64,000 nt of DNA from Ophiura sarsii (Eukaryota > Echinodermata > Ophiuroidea > Amphilepidida > Ophiuridae), in contig CM069447.1 in assembly GCA_035610835.1 (NCBI GenBank), positions 76,072,312-76,136,311 of the forward strand, read 5' to 3'. The stretch's first letter is position 1. Every line of letters starts with the position of its first letter. Below, in pieces: positions 47,700 to 58,632 of this stretch. The position numbers and the translations under genes are program-made. The notes beneath the pieces were generated by a model that was given only the letters and a program-made list of their open reading frames with translations, made no database searches and was not told the DNA's origin.

Positions 47700-48400
47700 T
47701 GATATCCAGTGTAAAGGCGTGAGAGCTGGGTGGCGAAAACAACTGAAAAAGCAAAATACGATCACCCCATACAGCAATATGTCACCAAATCTGCCGCCCC
47801 TTTGGGCACCATCTGTTACTTTGGGTGTGTTAAATGCACAGTCGGTAAGAAACAAATCAACTGCTCATGTGGATTTCATCATTGAGAACAAAATAATGTG
47901 ACTTGGTTGCTATTACCGAAACTTGGCTGAAACCGGATGACACTACAACTGATTTCACTTCTGAAGGTTTCGCGAATCTCAATGTCACTGTTCAGAAGTT
48001 TGACCAATTCAAGTCTTTTGAATCCATTCACTGTGAAATCACTGATACCTCACAATCTCTTCGTCTTGTAATTGTTTATCGACCCCAAGCAAAGCGCACA
48101 GGCTGTTCATTTAATGATTTTATCAAAGACTTTCAGTCTTTAATGGATATGTATGTCCTTCTTCAATCAAATCTCATTGTCACTGGCGATTTTAATATCC
48201 ATGTGGACATTACCAACGACTCCGAAACGGTTCAATTCAATGATATCCTCTCCTGTATGGACTACTGCATCACGTAAATGGCCCAACCCATCGTCAGGGC
48301 CATACTTTGGACTTGGTTATTACAAGAAAAAGTGAATCTATTCTTGCTGATACCACTATTAAGGAAGGAATAACTGCTGACCCCCTTATATCTCCTGTTT
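47700..48400 (+). pseudogene. AP-endonuclease domain of the retrotransposon
   Basis: LGVLNAQSVRNKSTAHVDF (endonuclease start), then after a 1-bp shift VAITETWLKPDDTTTDF, LRLVIVYRPQAKRTGCSF and LIVTGDFNIHVD, where the GDFN motif carries catalytic residues. These match apurinic/apyrimidinic-type endonucleases of non-LTR retrotransposons, which nick the target to start reverse transcription. A final histidine motif is not readable after the frame break at about 48277, although HTLDLVITR can be read in the shifted frame. Confidence 0.75.
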
Positions 48401-48490
48401 ACATGTCACTTGTCTGCAAACTTAACATGAAGCGCCCCCCCCCCCTCACCCTGCCTTAAAAAGACTATAACCACCCGTAACCTGAAGGCT

Positions 48491-50557
48491 ATGAACATCA
48501 ACACCGTCTGCTCTGATATCAGAAGTTCAGCATTGTGCACCAACTTATATGTGAACACTGAAATACCAAATCTTGTTGATCTATATAACAGAACCCTTGC
48601 TTGCATATTTGATGACCATGCACCTGCTAAGACGCGCACAGTACTACTAAGACCTAACTCTCCGTGGCATAACGACACCATTCGTCAAGAAAAACACAAG
48701 AGACGGCAGCTGGAAAAGAAATGGCGTCGGTCTAAGCTGGAGATGGATAAGCAACTGTATTGTAAACAGCGAGGGCTTGTCATCTCTTTCATGTGCAATG
48801 CAAAGAAGAATTATTACTCTGAGCTAATAAAAGAATCATCGACTGATCAGAAGCAGATATTCCAAACTGTGAACAAGCTTCTTTACCACAGAAAAGACTC
48901 TCCTCTGCCAACATCATCTTCTGATGAGTCGCTAGCAAACAGATTCTCTGAATATTTCATACAAAGAATCCAAACTATTCGCGACTCATTTTCTACGATT
49001 GACATCTCTGCTTCTACGGTTGAACCAACCATTAACCATCTTGATAACTTTACTTTAACTACAGACGAAGAAGTAAAATAATCATGAACTCACCTAGCAA
49101 ATCTTGCTCCTTGGACCCTGTACCACCATGGCTTGTAAAAGAAGGTATTGATACCTTCATTCCTATTCTCACCCAGTTGGTTAACACGTCGTTGCAGTCT
49201 GGTTCTGTTCCTGCTAGTTTAAAGGAGGTCCATGTCAGACCTCTTCTAAAAAAAGGCGGGTCTTGATAATAAAAAAATTGAAAAAACTACAGACCTGTGT
49301 CAAATTTACCTTGGATATCAAAACTCATTGAAAGAGTTGTCTCCGCAAGAATATCTGACTTTCAAGGAATACACATTCTTCATGAATGTTATCAATCGGA
49401 TTACAAAAAACGCCACAGTATTGAAACTGCATTGTTACGTGTCCAGAGTGATATTTTATGTGCATTAGACAAAGGTGATATTTGTGCCCTTATTTTGTTA
49501 GATTTATCGGCAGCATTTGATACTGTTGATCCACAAATTCTTTTGAAAAGGCTGCATGATTATATTGGCTTGAGTGGTACTGCATTATCTTGGGCAAAAT
49601 CTTACCTCAGCAATCGATCTCAACGCGTTATTATTGGCAACTCAATGTCGGAGCCAGTCTCATGAGCTTTGGCCTACCGCAAGGATCGGTGCTGGGGCCA
49701 CAACGGTTCACCATTGGTGATATAGTCAGGAAGCACAATCTTCACTTTCATCTTTACGCTGACGACACCCTAATATATTTTGCTTTTCAACCTCTGGACT
49801 ACTCTCCAAGCATCCACAGTCTGATCTCCTCGATGCATTTTTCGATACGTGAAAACTTTCTTAAACTCAACGACAGCAAAACAGAGTTTCTCATCATCGG
49901 CTCAAAACACCATAAATCCAAGACTGTCATCAATAATATTGTCATCGGGAACTCACAAGTTGTACCATCTAGTGATGCACGTAATTTAGGTGTCATCTTT
50001 GACTCGGACATCAACGACAGAAATCACAAATCTCTTCAACCATCAAGGCTGCTTATTGTCAAATCCGTAACATTGGTAAGTTTCGTAAATACCGCACCAA
50101 AGAAGCAACTCAACTCATCGTTAACTCACTTGTAACATCTCGCTTGGTAATCAACTTCAACGTCTGCAACGTGCCCAAAATACAGCCGCACGTCTCATAA
50201 CTCTCACCAAGATACGCTCGCACATAACCCCTGTACTCATTGACTTCGGGATTGACTTGCACTGGTTACCAATAAAACAACGCATTGACTACAAGATTCT
50301 TGTTATTGTTTTCAACACTCCATATATTAGCACCATCATATTTAGCGGACCTTCTTCACGATTACGCACCTCATCGCACAGGACTACGTTCTGCAAATCG
50401 TCAATTCATCTGTGAATCTAGATCTAATAACTCTTTCGGTGCTCCAAAACTGTGGAACCATCTTCCCATACATGTCATGAACTGCTGTAGCTTATCATCG
50501 TTTAAGACCGCTCTAAAAACTCAATTGTTCAAAATTGCTTTTGCCAATGACTTGTAA
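48491..50557 (+). pseudogene. Reverse transcriptase domain of the retrotransposon
   Basis: The linker has SPWHNDTIRQEKHKRRQLEK. RT starts around SCSLDPVPPWLVKEG and has VRPLLKKGG, NYRPVSNLPWISKLIERVV, ALILLDLSAAFDTVDP (motif A), LPQGSVLGPQRF (motif B), LHFHLYADDTLIYF (motif C) and ARNLGVIFDSD. The C-terminal part has LHWLPIKQRIDY-like residues, FGAPKLWNHLPI and LKTQLFKIAF. All core catalytic motifs can be read but lie in different frames separated by stops at 49079-49081 and 49262-49270 and by shifts near 49665 and 50135. Similar in organisation to the copy inserted at 40809-42043. Confidence 0.8.
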
Positions 50558-50751
50558 TGTTGTATATCACATGTAAGTGTGTTGTATACATGCAGTAGTA
50601 TATTATTATGTTTCTGCATTTGTATTGTTTTTTATCATGTTCTCTGTTGTCTGTGTAGCGCAGTGAGCGGCTTTGTTTGACGGATACTTGCGCTTTATAA
50701 GTTTCCATTATTATTATTATTATCATTATTATTATTATTATTATTATTATT

Positions 50752-50930
50752 CATAGAAATAATAGGCATATACGACGGGTATTAAACAAATTATAAATAT
50801 TATAACCAGGTTCGCCGTCGTGGGTAGAAAAGATACAATAATGGGAAAACGATCTCGCCCTGGAATCGAACCCAGGATCTGTTGATTGCTTGTCAACTGC
50901 CTTGTCCATTGGGCCACAAGACCTCGCATG

Positions 50931-50933
<3 letters not shown>
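50752..50933 (-). mobile_element. tRNA-derived SINE-like segment
   Basis: On the minus strand, 50923-50851 reads as a 73-nt tRNA-like head with a perfect A box (TGGCCCAATGG), a perfect B box (GGTTCGATTCC), an anticodon-arm hairpin GTTGA/TCAAC and a 7-bp acceptor-like pairing GGTCTTG/CGAGATC. Position 33 is not T and the T stem has a mismatch, so a working tRNA is unlikely. About 100 bp of non-tRNA body follows to 50752. The segment sits between two (ATT)n tracts, suggesting insertion into the retrotransposon tail. Confidence 0.6.
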
Positions 50934-50993
<60 letters not shown>

Positions 50994-50995
50994 GG

Positions 50996-51066
<71 letters not shown>
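50934..51066. repeat. (ATT)n microsatellite, ~130 bp
   Basis: Nearly pure ATT/TTA repeats with a single interruption (AGGATT near 50993). It produces poly-Ile, poly-Leu and similar frames that are not genes. It may be the continuation of the retrotransposon tail split by the SINE. Confidence 0.95.
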
Positions 51067-51068
<2 letters not shown>

Positions 51069-52650
51069 AAGTAACACTAAACATTGGTACCAATGACTCA
51101 ATTTTGACTAAAATGAGACCTGTCACCACAAAATTAGCGTTAAGTCGCCAGTGTGCATTGTGAGATATAGTTTAATGAACATGCCAAAAGTCATTAGAAA
51201 ACAAAGGAATTTTGCAATTTCAATTTGTGTTTTTTTTTTACAGTGAAAACATTGAGCAATTTTGACAATTTGCATATAATTTTAAAGCTTATTTACTGAG
51301 CATCTTGAATCTGGACAAATCTGAAAATAATAGGTAGTCGCTCAACGATCTGCGTTACAGCCAATGTAATATTTTTCCGGGCCATCTTTACACTTTCGGC
51401 TTTTGAAACTTGTCGGTAGGCGCACTTAATGGCAACTCCGTATGCATTGAACTGCGGAAGTGGCCGTGCTGGAGTCCATGTTATTCATAACGCGTGAATT
51501 TTCTATGGCAACTTGACGTTGTGCTTGTGTTGTGTTATAACACAAACGTAACAAGTTTAAATCGATCAACAAGAGAGTGATACAAGGTGTATAGTATCCA
51601 ACTTGAACTATATAAGAGTCACTTCTTTGCGAAAAGAGAGTAATACACGGTGTGTAAATACAGCATGACGGTTTAATCAGGAATATAATGTGGTGACCAG
51701 TTTTATTATTGGATTCATTTCTATGGTAAGTATCAAAATGTAATAAATCTCTTCCTGTTTGACATTCATACGTAGAAAGAGATATTGAAAATAACACGTA
51801 ATGCAGTTGGTCAAATAATGATTTAATATGTGATTTTGATTTGGGACTTATAATAAGTTACATTGAATAACATTGACAAGGTGGTTCTTGTTGTGAAATT
51901 GTACATTGTGTTAGTTATGTTTATCGTTATTATTTTGTTAGCAGTTATAGTCACTCGTTATTATTCTGCTACTATTATACCTTGAAAGTTGGGAAATTAT
52001 TCTGAAAAATACGTTTTGTATAATATGGTAAACAACTAATGGCCGTGTGGAAAGTGGAGTATGAAAGTTCACTATACCACAAATTTGAGGATTCCAACAA
52101 ACAAATATTGGGGAAATGAACTTGAGGATGTGATTGCGTACGTCAGCAATATGTCGTCGATCCGTTTCGACGCCACGCCTAACGTACGCACGTGAGCCAC
52201 GTAGGCCATTTCTTACCTCAACGAGGGTGTGTGGTGGGGGGGGGGGGGGGGGGGGGCGTACTCGTATATTAAAACATAACTAATATTTTTTTGCCACCAA
52301 GCACCTGTGGCCCAATAGGTGACATGATAACTAGGGCGAGTCATTTAAGAGTCAGATTGGAGTTCAGTTAATGGAGCTTTGATCCTCCAGCATATTATGT
52401 AATAAGTCATGAAAACCAGTGGTAGAACTTGTAGAGCCTTATTAAGTTGTCTGCTTTCTGTTTTTATAAAGCAGATATCCATGTGTTTGTTTCCAATATT
52501 TTCAATTCAGAAAAAAATGCTCACAAAAAGAAATCATTTTGCCGCATGTTTCATGTAAGTTATTGCCTGCCTGGGTCTAATCACTCAAAATATACAATAA
52601 AAGAAATGCTTATACTAGGTAGGAGCCTAGGAGGTGTGTTTAGCTCAAAT
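51067..52650. other. Unassigned stretch with a 21-nt G run
   Basis: No recognised coding or repeat family. AGAGAGTGATACAAGGTGTA (51570) and AGAGAGTAATACACGGTGTG (51635) form a short diverged duplication. A run of 21 G lies at 52236-52256. Confidence 0.45.
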
Positions 52651-52662
52651 TCAAAACTGAAG

Positions 52663-52956
52663 GAAAGCACTTGAGTTGAATCTTACGAATAGTACAGATA
52701 GGACCATTGAGTGATAGTGAACTTGGAAAAGTGAGCTCATTTTTTGATGGTCCATGGAATGTAACATTGACTGCACGTCCCTCCCCTGACTACCGTATTG
52801 ACCAAATGCTCTGACAGTAATATTTTTCTTATCTCTCCATAACATCCTTGGTTTAAAAGGTTCAGTAGACTGTGTTCCACCATGAAATTTGAATAACTTC
52901 CCGTTACACCGCAAACAGGACATTGTGCAACCGTAGTGTTGGTATACTTTTCCAGT
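52663..52956 (-). other. Unrecognised open frame, possible old coding fragment
   Basis: Reads CTMSCLRCNGKLFKFHGG and then FKPRMLWRDKKNITVRAFG and RDVQSMLHSMDHQKMSS. Composition looks protein-like, with two CxxC-type cysteines, but no family is recognised and there is no support for splicing or a start. It abuts the dispersed element at 52957 and may be internal sequence of that element. Confidence 0.25.
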
Positions 52957-53293
52957 ATCCATACACACCCCTACACACCGGTATAGAGTACCGAGTGACT
53001 GCATACAGAGAGTGTTGTAATAGTTGACCTGCATAAGTGTTGTTAGAACTTGGATTCAAGATAAACATGGGGAGGGCACATTTGGGACATCTGGGCGAAA
53101 CAGTAGAGCTAATAATAGTATTAGTCACTGACCATCTGAGGATCCATACACCACCACACCCCGGTATAGAGTACCAAGTGACTACATAGAGAGTTGTTGG
53201 TATAGTTGACCTGCATAAGAGTTTCTAGAACTTGAATTCAAGATAAACATGGGCCGGACAAATATGGGAAATCTGGGCGAAACAGTAGAGCTA
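52957..53293 (-). repeat. Two copies of the minisatellite-hosting element end
   Basis: Copies at 52957-53111 and 53151-53293 run CCATACAC ... ACCGGTATAGAGTACC ... GACCTGCATAAG ... AGAACTTGGATTCAAGAT ... ATCTGGGCGAAACAGTAGAG. This is the reverse complement of 30135-30300 and 31500-31660, with many substitutions. Both end at CAGTAGAGCTA, corresponding to the inverted TAGCTCTGCTG at the minisatellite. No GTGGGAAGTGTCGAA unit is attached. Confidence 0.75.
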
Positions 53294-53388
53294 ATTAGTA
53301 ATCTGAGATTGCAAAAACATTTTACTTTTAATAATGTAGTGTATGTGTTATACATGTGCATCCTCATATCAAATTGTACTCTATATTA

Positions 53389-53587
53389 GGGCTTTCGATT
53401 TGCACGACGGACGCTTTTACGACGGTAAAACACAAAACGTTGCCGTCGTCACCACGACGGTTGTTGGTCCCTTTACATGTTGTAGCATTTAGAGGACCAA
53501 CGGATGACAAAGTTGACGCATGCGCACATGACTCAATATGTCATTCAACCGTCCTAGATTCTTCCTTCGTGCAAATCGAAAGCTCCC
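53389..53587. mobile_element. TA-flanked MITE, 199 bp
   Basis: GGGCTTTCGATTTGCACGA at the left end faces TCGTGCAAATCGAAAGCTCCC at the right (a one-base length difference). It is flanked by TA at 53387-53388 and 53588-53589. Inner sequence has CGTCGT/ACGACG palindromic words and no coding domain. TA duplication suggests the Tc1/mariner superfamily. Confidence 0.75.
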
Positions 53588-53599
53588 TACTATCTTAAG

Positions 53600-54510
53600 G
53601 GGGAGGGGGGTCTAGGATGGTCAGATATTAAAATTCAGTGCTTCGGACAAAAATGAGATATTAGTACAAGTCTGCTTTAAAATGCTTTTTGTTTGAGGTC
53701 AATTGGATTTTCAATTCTGACGTTATGGTCAATTGAGTTTCGGGTGTCTCAAAATATCGGTGGTGTTTTGTATACATTTGTATGTAGAAAACGCTCACCC
53801 TGCGATTTTAAGCATTTTCAGTTTTAATTATTTTGTTATCAAATAATTGTAACATTTGATCAATTTATTTATTAAAATATTAAAATAATTAATTGCACAA
53901 TATAAATCATCGACATTTCAAAGTCAACGTCAAGGAAGCATTATAATTTACTAGTTTGATTATATTTATGCTTTTTTCATGCCAATCTCAACATTTACCA
54001 ACTCATTTCAGCAATTTATTTCAATCTTGTCATATTTAGTCATATAAAATAGTTTATATTGTCACGCGCCGACCGCTACTCACTGAAGGTAGAATGAAAG
54101 TATACCTCTAAACAAGTATACTGCCCTCTATTGTTAGAAACACATGTAGGCCTACATTATTACGGGCTGATTTTAGACTGAAGAGAGCCTGTACCCCCGA
54201 TTATAAAAACATGCCGTTTTGACTGATTCTGCTGTAGAAGATTGCAGATAATGGCTTATAATTGACTTGTTCAGGACAGGTGTACATGTACATGTATGAC
54301 CCAAGAGCGATGATAAGGGAGGTTGACATGATGGCGCAGGTTTGATTAAAGAACTATTCAAAGTAAGATCGTCAGAGTTTGCTACTATTATTGTTGACAT
54401 TTCATGATCATGATGATGTGTAAAATTATGAATGAAAGAAGGAGAACATAATATAATAACATGATCATTCCTGTTTAGTGTCAATATGACAACGTCAAAT
54501 AACTGATTCA
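53600..54510. other. Unassigned stretch
   Basis: Mostly AT-rich. An open minus frame at 54173-54511 has no recognisable domain and runs into the tandem array below. Nothing else is supportable. Confidence 0.45.
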
Positions 54511-54514
54511 AACA

Positions 54515-55335
54515 GTGATTTACACACAGGAGAAATCACCTTCCTGTGAGCACACCGTCTAATTAGTAAGTAATCACTGTAGTATTCACACAGGAGAAAT
54601 AACCTTCCTGTGAGCACCCCATCCAATTAGTAAGTAATCACTGTAGTATTCACACAGGAGAAATCAACCTTCCTGTGTGCACACCGTCTAATTAGTAAGT
54701 AATCACTGTAGTATTCACACAGGAGAAATAACCTTCCTGTGTGCACACCGTCTAATTAGTAAGTAATCACTGTAGTATTCACACAGGAGAAATAACCTTC
54801 CTGTGAGCACCCCATCCAATTAGTAAGTAATCACTGTAGTATTCACACAGGAGAAATCAACCTTCCTGTGTGCACACCATCCATTTAATGATTAATCACC
54901 GTAGTATTCACACATAAGAAATCAACCTTCCTGTGTGCACACCGTCTAATTAGTAATTAATCACCGGCGTAGTATCCACTAAGGAGACATTACATTCCTG
55001 TGTGCACACCATCTACTTAAAAATTAAACCGTAGTATTCACACAGGAGAAATCAACCATCCTGTGTGCACACCGTCCAATTAGTAAAGTAAGTAATCACC
55101 GTAGCATTCACACAGGAGAAATTAACATTCCTGTGTGCACACCATCTAATTAGTAATTAATCACCATAATATTCACATAAGAGAGATTAACATTCCTGTG
55201 TGCACACCATCTAATTAATAATTAATCACCGGCGTAGTATTCACACAGGAGAAATTAACATTCATGTGTGCACACCGTTTAATTAGTAAGTAATCACTGT
55301 AGTATTTACACAGGAGAAATATTTCCTGTGCATCA
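54515..55335. repeat. ~65-bp tandem repeat, about 12-13 units, each with a hairpin
   Basis: Units of about 64-68 bp: CACACAGGAGAAATCAACC, TTCCTGTGTGCACACCGTC, TAATTAGTAAGTAATCAC, TGTAGTATT. Each carries CACACAGGA and TCCTGTGTG as a 9-bp inverted repeat with an 11-nt loop. Divergence rises to the right (after about 54890). No gene is present. Confidence 0.95.
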
Positions 55336-55670
55336 GTAATATTAGGATGATCTTAAAGTGTTCCCTGTAGTATGATTAAGTATGGTATGTGTGAGTAATA
55401 TGAGGGTCGTGTCTGAGATATGTTAGAGTGATTAACAAATTTGCATTTTATCCAGTTGTTCACAATTAAACGTGATTTGTACATTTGAAATATTAGTGCT
55501 TTTGTTATATTTTGTCACATTTTAATCATAAGGTAAATCACATTTTTACCGCTTACTCACGGCCTTCAAGCCTAGATCACTCGCGTAACCGCAGGTTAGT
55601 TTTACCATCACTAACCGGCGGTTCGCCACAATATTAACACAAAACACTTCCACATATACACTACTTCGTT

Positions 55671-55704
55671 AGCACAGTGGATACGACGTCAGTCTTAGTA
55701 TAAA
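55671..55704 (+). other. tRNA-Met-like 5' half
   Basis: TTCGTTAGCACAGTGGATAC followed by GACGTCAGTCTTAGTATAAAGG resembles the D-arm and anticodon-arm half of metazoan elongator tRNA-Met, with a perfect A box (TAGCACAGTGG). The T arm and B box are absent, so it is a fragment, possibly from reverse transcription of a primer tRNA. Confidence 0.5.
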
Positions 55705-56103
55705 GGTAAGTTTATCTAAATATCTGTAATACCGTGGATAATAAAATTGCGAAAGAAGATTAGAATGCAAATATGACGACATTTTAGCCAAATGGAACCG
55801 ATCGATTTTCTAAATTGTATTTTAAAAGTGAAAACGGTGTCGCTGCAGGTTAGATTTGTAATCAAGTTGTCTCAGTTTGCAATAAGCAAATATAAGAAAG
55901 CCTAAGAAGGATTTAGCAGATACGCCTACAAATAAGGAGCATCAAGTGCACGGCATAAACATTCTTGCGTCTATGATATTACGATAGCACGGTGGCGCTA
56001 TATAGCACTACGCCAGACGCTGCTGTTCACGATTGTTCGAACTCTAGATTTATGCAGAACAATACATAGGTCTGATCGTGACTTTAGCATGTATCTTAAT
56101 AGC

Positions 56104-56390
56104 ATGGCTTCTCGCGGCCTTTCGCCATCGGCTTCCTCGAAGGAAAATGCCAGCAAATCTGTAGTAACCAGCCTATATAGCTCCAGCTCTGGAAGGGCGT
56201 TAACATTAGAGGCTGCAGCTAGAAAAGCTGAGTTACCTTAGGCACTCAAAAGGAAACAAGAAATAGAAAGGAAAGAAGCACTAATACTACAAAGAAGTCA
56301 ATAATTACAGTGGCAAAGAGAAGTCGTGGAAGTAGAAATGGAACTGGCCATGGCCAATGCCAGAATCCGCACAATATGTGACAATAATAA
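56104..56390 (+). pseudogene. Gag-like remnant, BEL/Pao-type lead region
   Basis: One frame from ATG 56104 reads MASRGLSPSASSKENASK, a Ser-rich stretch, then LEAAARKAELP and, after an in-frame TAG, LKRKQEIERKEALILQRSQ, a TAA, and WQREVVEVEMELAMANARI. The heptad-like Glu/Lys/Arg/Ala pattern resembles the N-terminal coiled coil before the gag domain of BEL/Pao LTR retrotransposons. There is no LTR, zinc knuckle, protease or RT nearby. The composition is common, so the family call is tentative. The two in-frame stops indicate a pseudogene. Confidence 0.4.
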
Positions 56391-56911
56391 AGACTCCCTA
56401 TGTGAGGTAAAATCACAAAGAGTACAAAGCTGGGTCTTCCAGAAGCAACAAGGTTTGCAACAACAATATATACAAAAAGGTGGATTATAATATAAAGTGG
56501 AAAATAATCGCTAGAAGCAAGCCATACTCAACTACCAGTAAGCGATGTAATCTGTGCTTAACGGAAAAGTATTTCATCATACACAAACCACTTATGTCAA
56601 CCCTAAACAACAGAAATGAACTAGTGAGTGGATGTAGACACAGAAGAAAACATCTCTTATCCACTTTTGAACCACCCTAGACTACTATAAGTGCCCTACT
56701 TATTTGACACTTTGACTCTTTGACTTATTGACTCTTGTAATATAAACCTGGTATATCCATCTGTGTTATAACCATTATGTGCTGTTTAAAGTACGATATG
56801 ACTATTTTTGTCACTCTACGCATAGCAACTGAGGAGTGTGGATGGCCTAACTTCCATCCATACGAAACAAATTTGTATTGCAATGATGTGTTAAGTCCAC
56901 CACTAATTTTG

Positions 56912-56980
<69 letters not shown>

Positions 56981-57008
56981 TAAGTATATATATATATATA
57001 TATATATT
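56912..57008. repeat. (TA)n microsatellite
   Basis: About 95 bp of AT dinucleotides with one interruption (AAGTAAGTA near 56978). Confidence 0.95.
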
Positions 57009-57062
57009 AAATGATGGAGAGTTAAGTTAAAATTAGTAGTACTATTTAATCATTTTATAAAC

Positions 57063-57130
57063 AAAATTGTGGTCATCCGCCGGATGATCGGCCAAGAAAA
57101 ACTGGTCATTTCGGATGACCGGATGGCCGC
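57063..57130. repeat. Short inverted repeat
   Basis: GTGGTCATCCGCCGG faces CCGGATGGCCGC, with TGGTCATTTCGGATGACC inside, giving overlapping small hairpins. Possibly the end of an old element. Confidence 0.4.
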
Positions 57131-58106
57131 TATTTCGAACGCTACCGGGGTTCAATATATGCCGGTGAATGTCCTTGCTTATATTTCGTGGGGACGTTCT
57201 CCGGTGTTTGTTAATATTGTTGTTATGTTGTCTATCATAAAACACCGTAGGTTGGTAAACCGTTTTATATTATATTATATCATATTATGTTATACATCGT
57301 CAGCTTAATAAAATCATTGCCAAACTCATTTTTTTAATTAATTGAGATTTTTGCCTAAATCAGCTTTTTACCATGGGAGCACACCTATAGTTTAAGTGCC
57401 TAGGTTAACTCTAAATCGTGCTACCAAATCAAAAATAGTATCGCCTAAGTCACGCGTCATATTTAGTGCATTACCTTAATCAAATAGTGTGACTATTTAG
57501 ACAGCGAAAGTGTTTTATAAGTTTAGAAAGGGGATTGTAGTGTCAGAGTCTGGATGTAAAAAGGTAGAGTACTATATAGTGGATTTCTAAGAACTTTTAT
57601 ATTAAAATAATGAATTAAACATTTATTTGTAATTTTAGAAAAAGTATAGTCAAATTGCCTAAGTCAGTTTGTTGATGTAAAAGTGCCAAGTAAAATACAC
57701 AATCTTCCTAAGTCACACCGGTGTATGTAGTTAAAGTCATTTTAATTGGTTATGTAATACTATTGAGACATGACAACATAGCCATAATGTTTCGTCTTGT
57801 ATCAACATGTTATTATACTTTATATGGTCAATAAAAGTAACAAAGTAACAACACTAGATTGTGGTTTTTTTTTGATCTCAAAAGTAGTAAAAATGACTTA
57901 GGCAATATTTTATTAGGCTGATGATATAAAATGATATGTTGTCAAACAAGCATTTGGTGATTAACTTTTATCTTCACACCTATCAACACTCGCATGTGTA
58001 TTTTTGTTTGGATATTACACATGCGCACATATATTTTGTGGTGCCAGTGTATATTCGCACTTTGTACAGCCAGTTCCTTTCAATACCACCTTTGCCTGTT
58101 TTAACA
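57131..58106. other. Unassigned AT-rich stretch
   Basis: No gene is recognised. The word CCTAAGTCA recurs several times (about 57443, 57658, 57706), not in a regular array. Nothing else is seen. Confidence 0.45.
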
Positions 58107-58139
58107 GGGTTAGGGTTAGGGAACCCAACCCTAACCCTT
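58107..58139. repeat. Head-to-head telomere-type repeat
   Basis: GGGTTAGGGTTAGGG is followed at once by AACCCAACCCTAACCC, an inverted pair of short TTAGGG tracts (about 2.5 units each). It could reflect an old end-joining event or repair insertion. Confidence 0.8.
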
Positions 58140-58632
58140 ACCAATTAACTAATTTAAAACTAGTTAAATTAGTTAATGGCCAGTTGTAATCTCAGAAGTT
58201 ATACTTTACGAGATGTGGATATGCTGCATCATTGTGACTTTGTCAAGGACATTCATTCCCAACTGTTGAATGTCCAATGGAAATAAGCTTTGTGTTCAAA
58301 GATTTTTTTGGCTATCCATGGTACTTTTGCTCATATGTTATTATGTCTATATGGGTTTTTTCCCTTCAAATTGCTTGGAGCAATTTAGTTATGTGTATGT
58401 ATTACATGTTTGTATTTTAGCTGTTTCTCTATATGATGTTCGAGTACCTAATAAAATGTTTAAAAAAATCAAATCTATTATCTTGGAAACATGACATTTA
58501 ATATGAAGTAAATACTCGGTTAACGACCTCGATTCACCATGTTTCATTAATATTATTATGGAGTTCTAGCTGTATTTTTATACTACTGGATAACTGAGAA
58601 TATTCATATTTATACTTTATCTTCTTTTATAG

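Larger units (their letters stand above)
47482..50755 (+). mobile_element. CR1/L2-type non-LTR retrotransposon, near full ORF2, decayed
   Basis: About 3.3 kb containing, in order, a pre-endonuclease segment, AP-endonuclease, RT, a C-terminal domain and a 3' region ending GCGCTTTATAAGTTTCC plus an (ATT)n tail (50709-50751). No ORF1 is recognised upstream, where satellite DNA begins at once. At least five frame breaks or stops separate the open pieces (47482-47901, 47903-48277, 48491-49081, 49084-49266, 49297-49665, 49590-50135, 50285-50557). Confidence 0.85.

Noticed and set aside
50851..50923. Functional tRNA gene on the minus strand
   Set aside because: T-stem mismatch, no T at position 33, and an attached body between microsatellites fit a SINE better.
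50882..51163. Poly-Ile and poly-Leu frames
   Set aside because: Translations of the (ATT)n microsatellite.
51426..51797. 123-codon minus-strand gene
   Set aside because: Overlaps a short internal duplication and shows no conserved domain.
54173..54511. 112-codon minus-strand gene
   Set aside because: No motif, no splice support, and one end lies in the tandem repeat.
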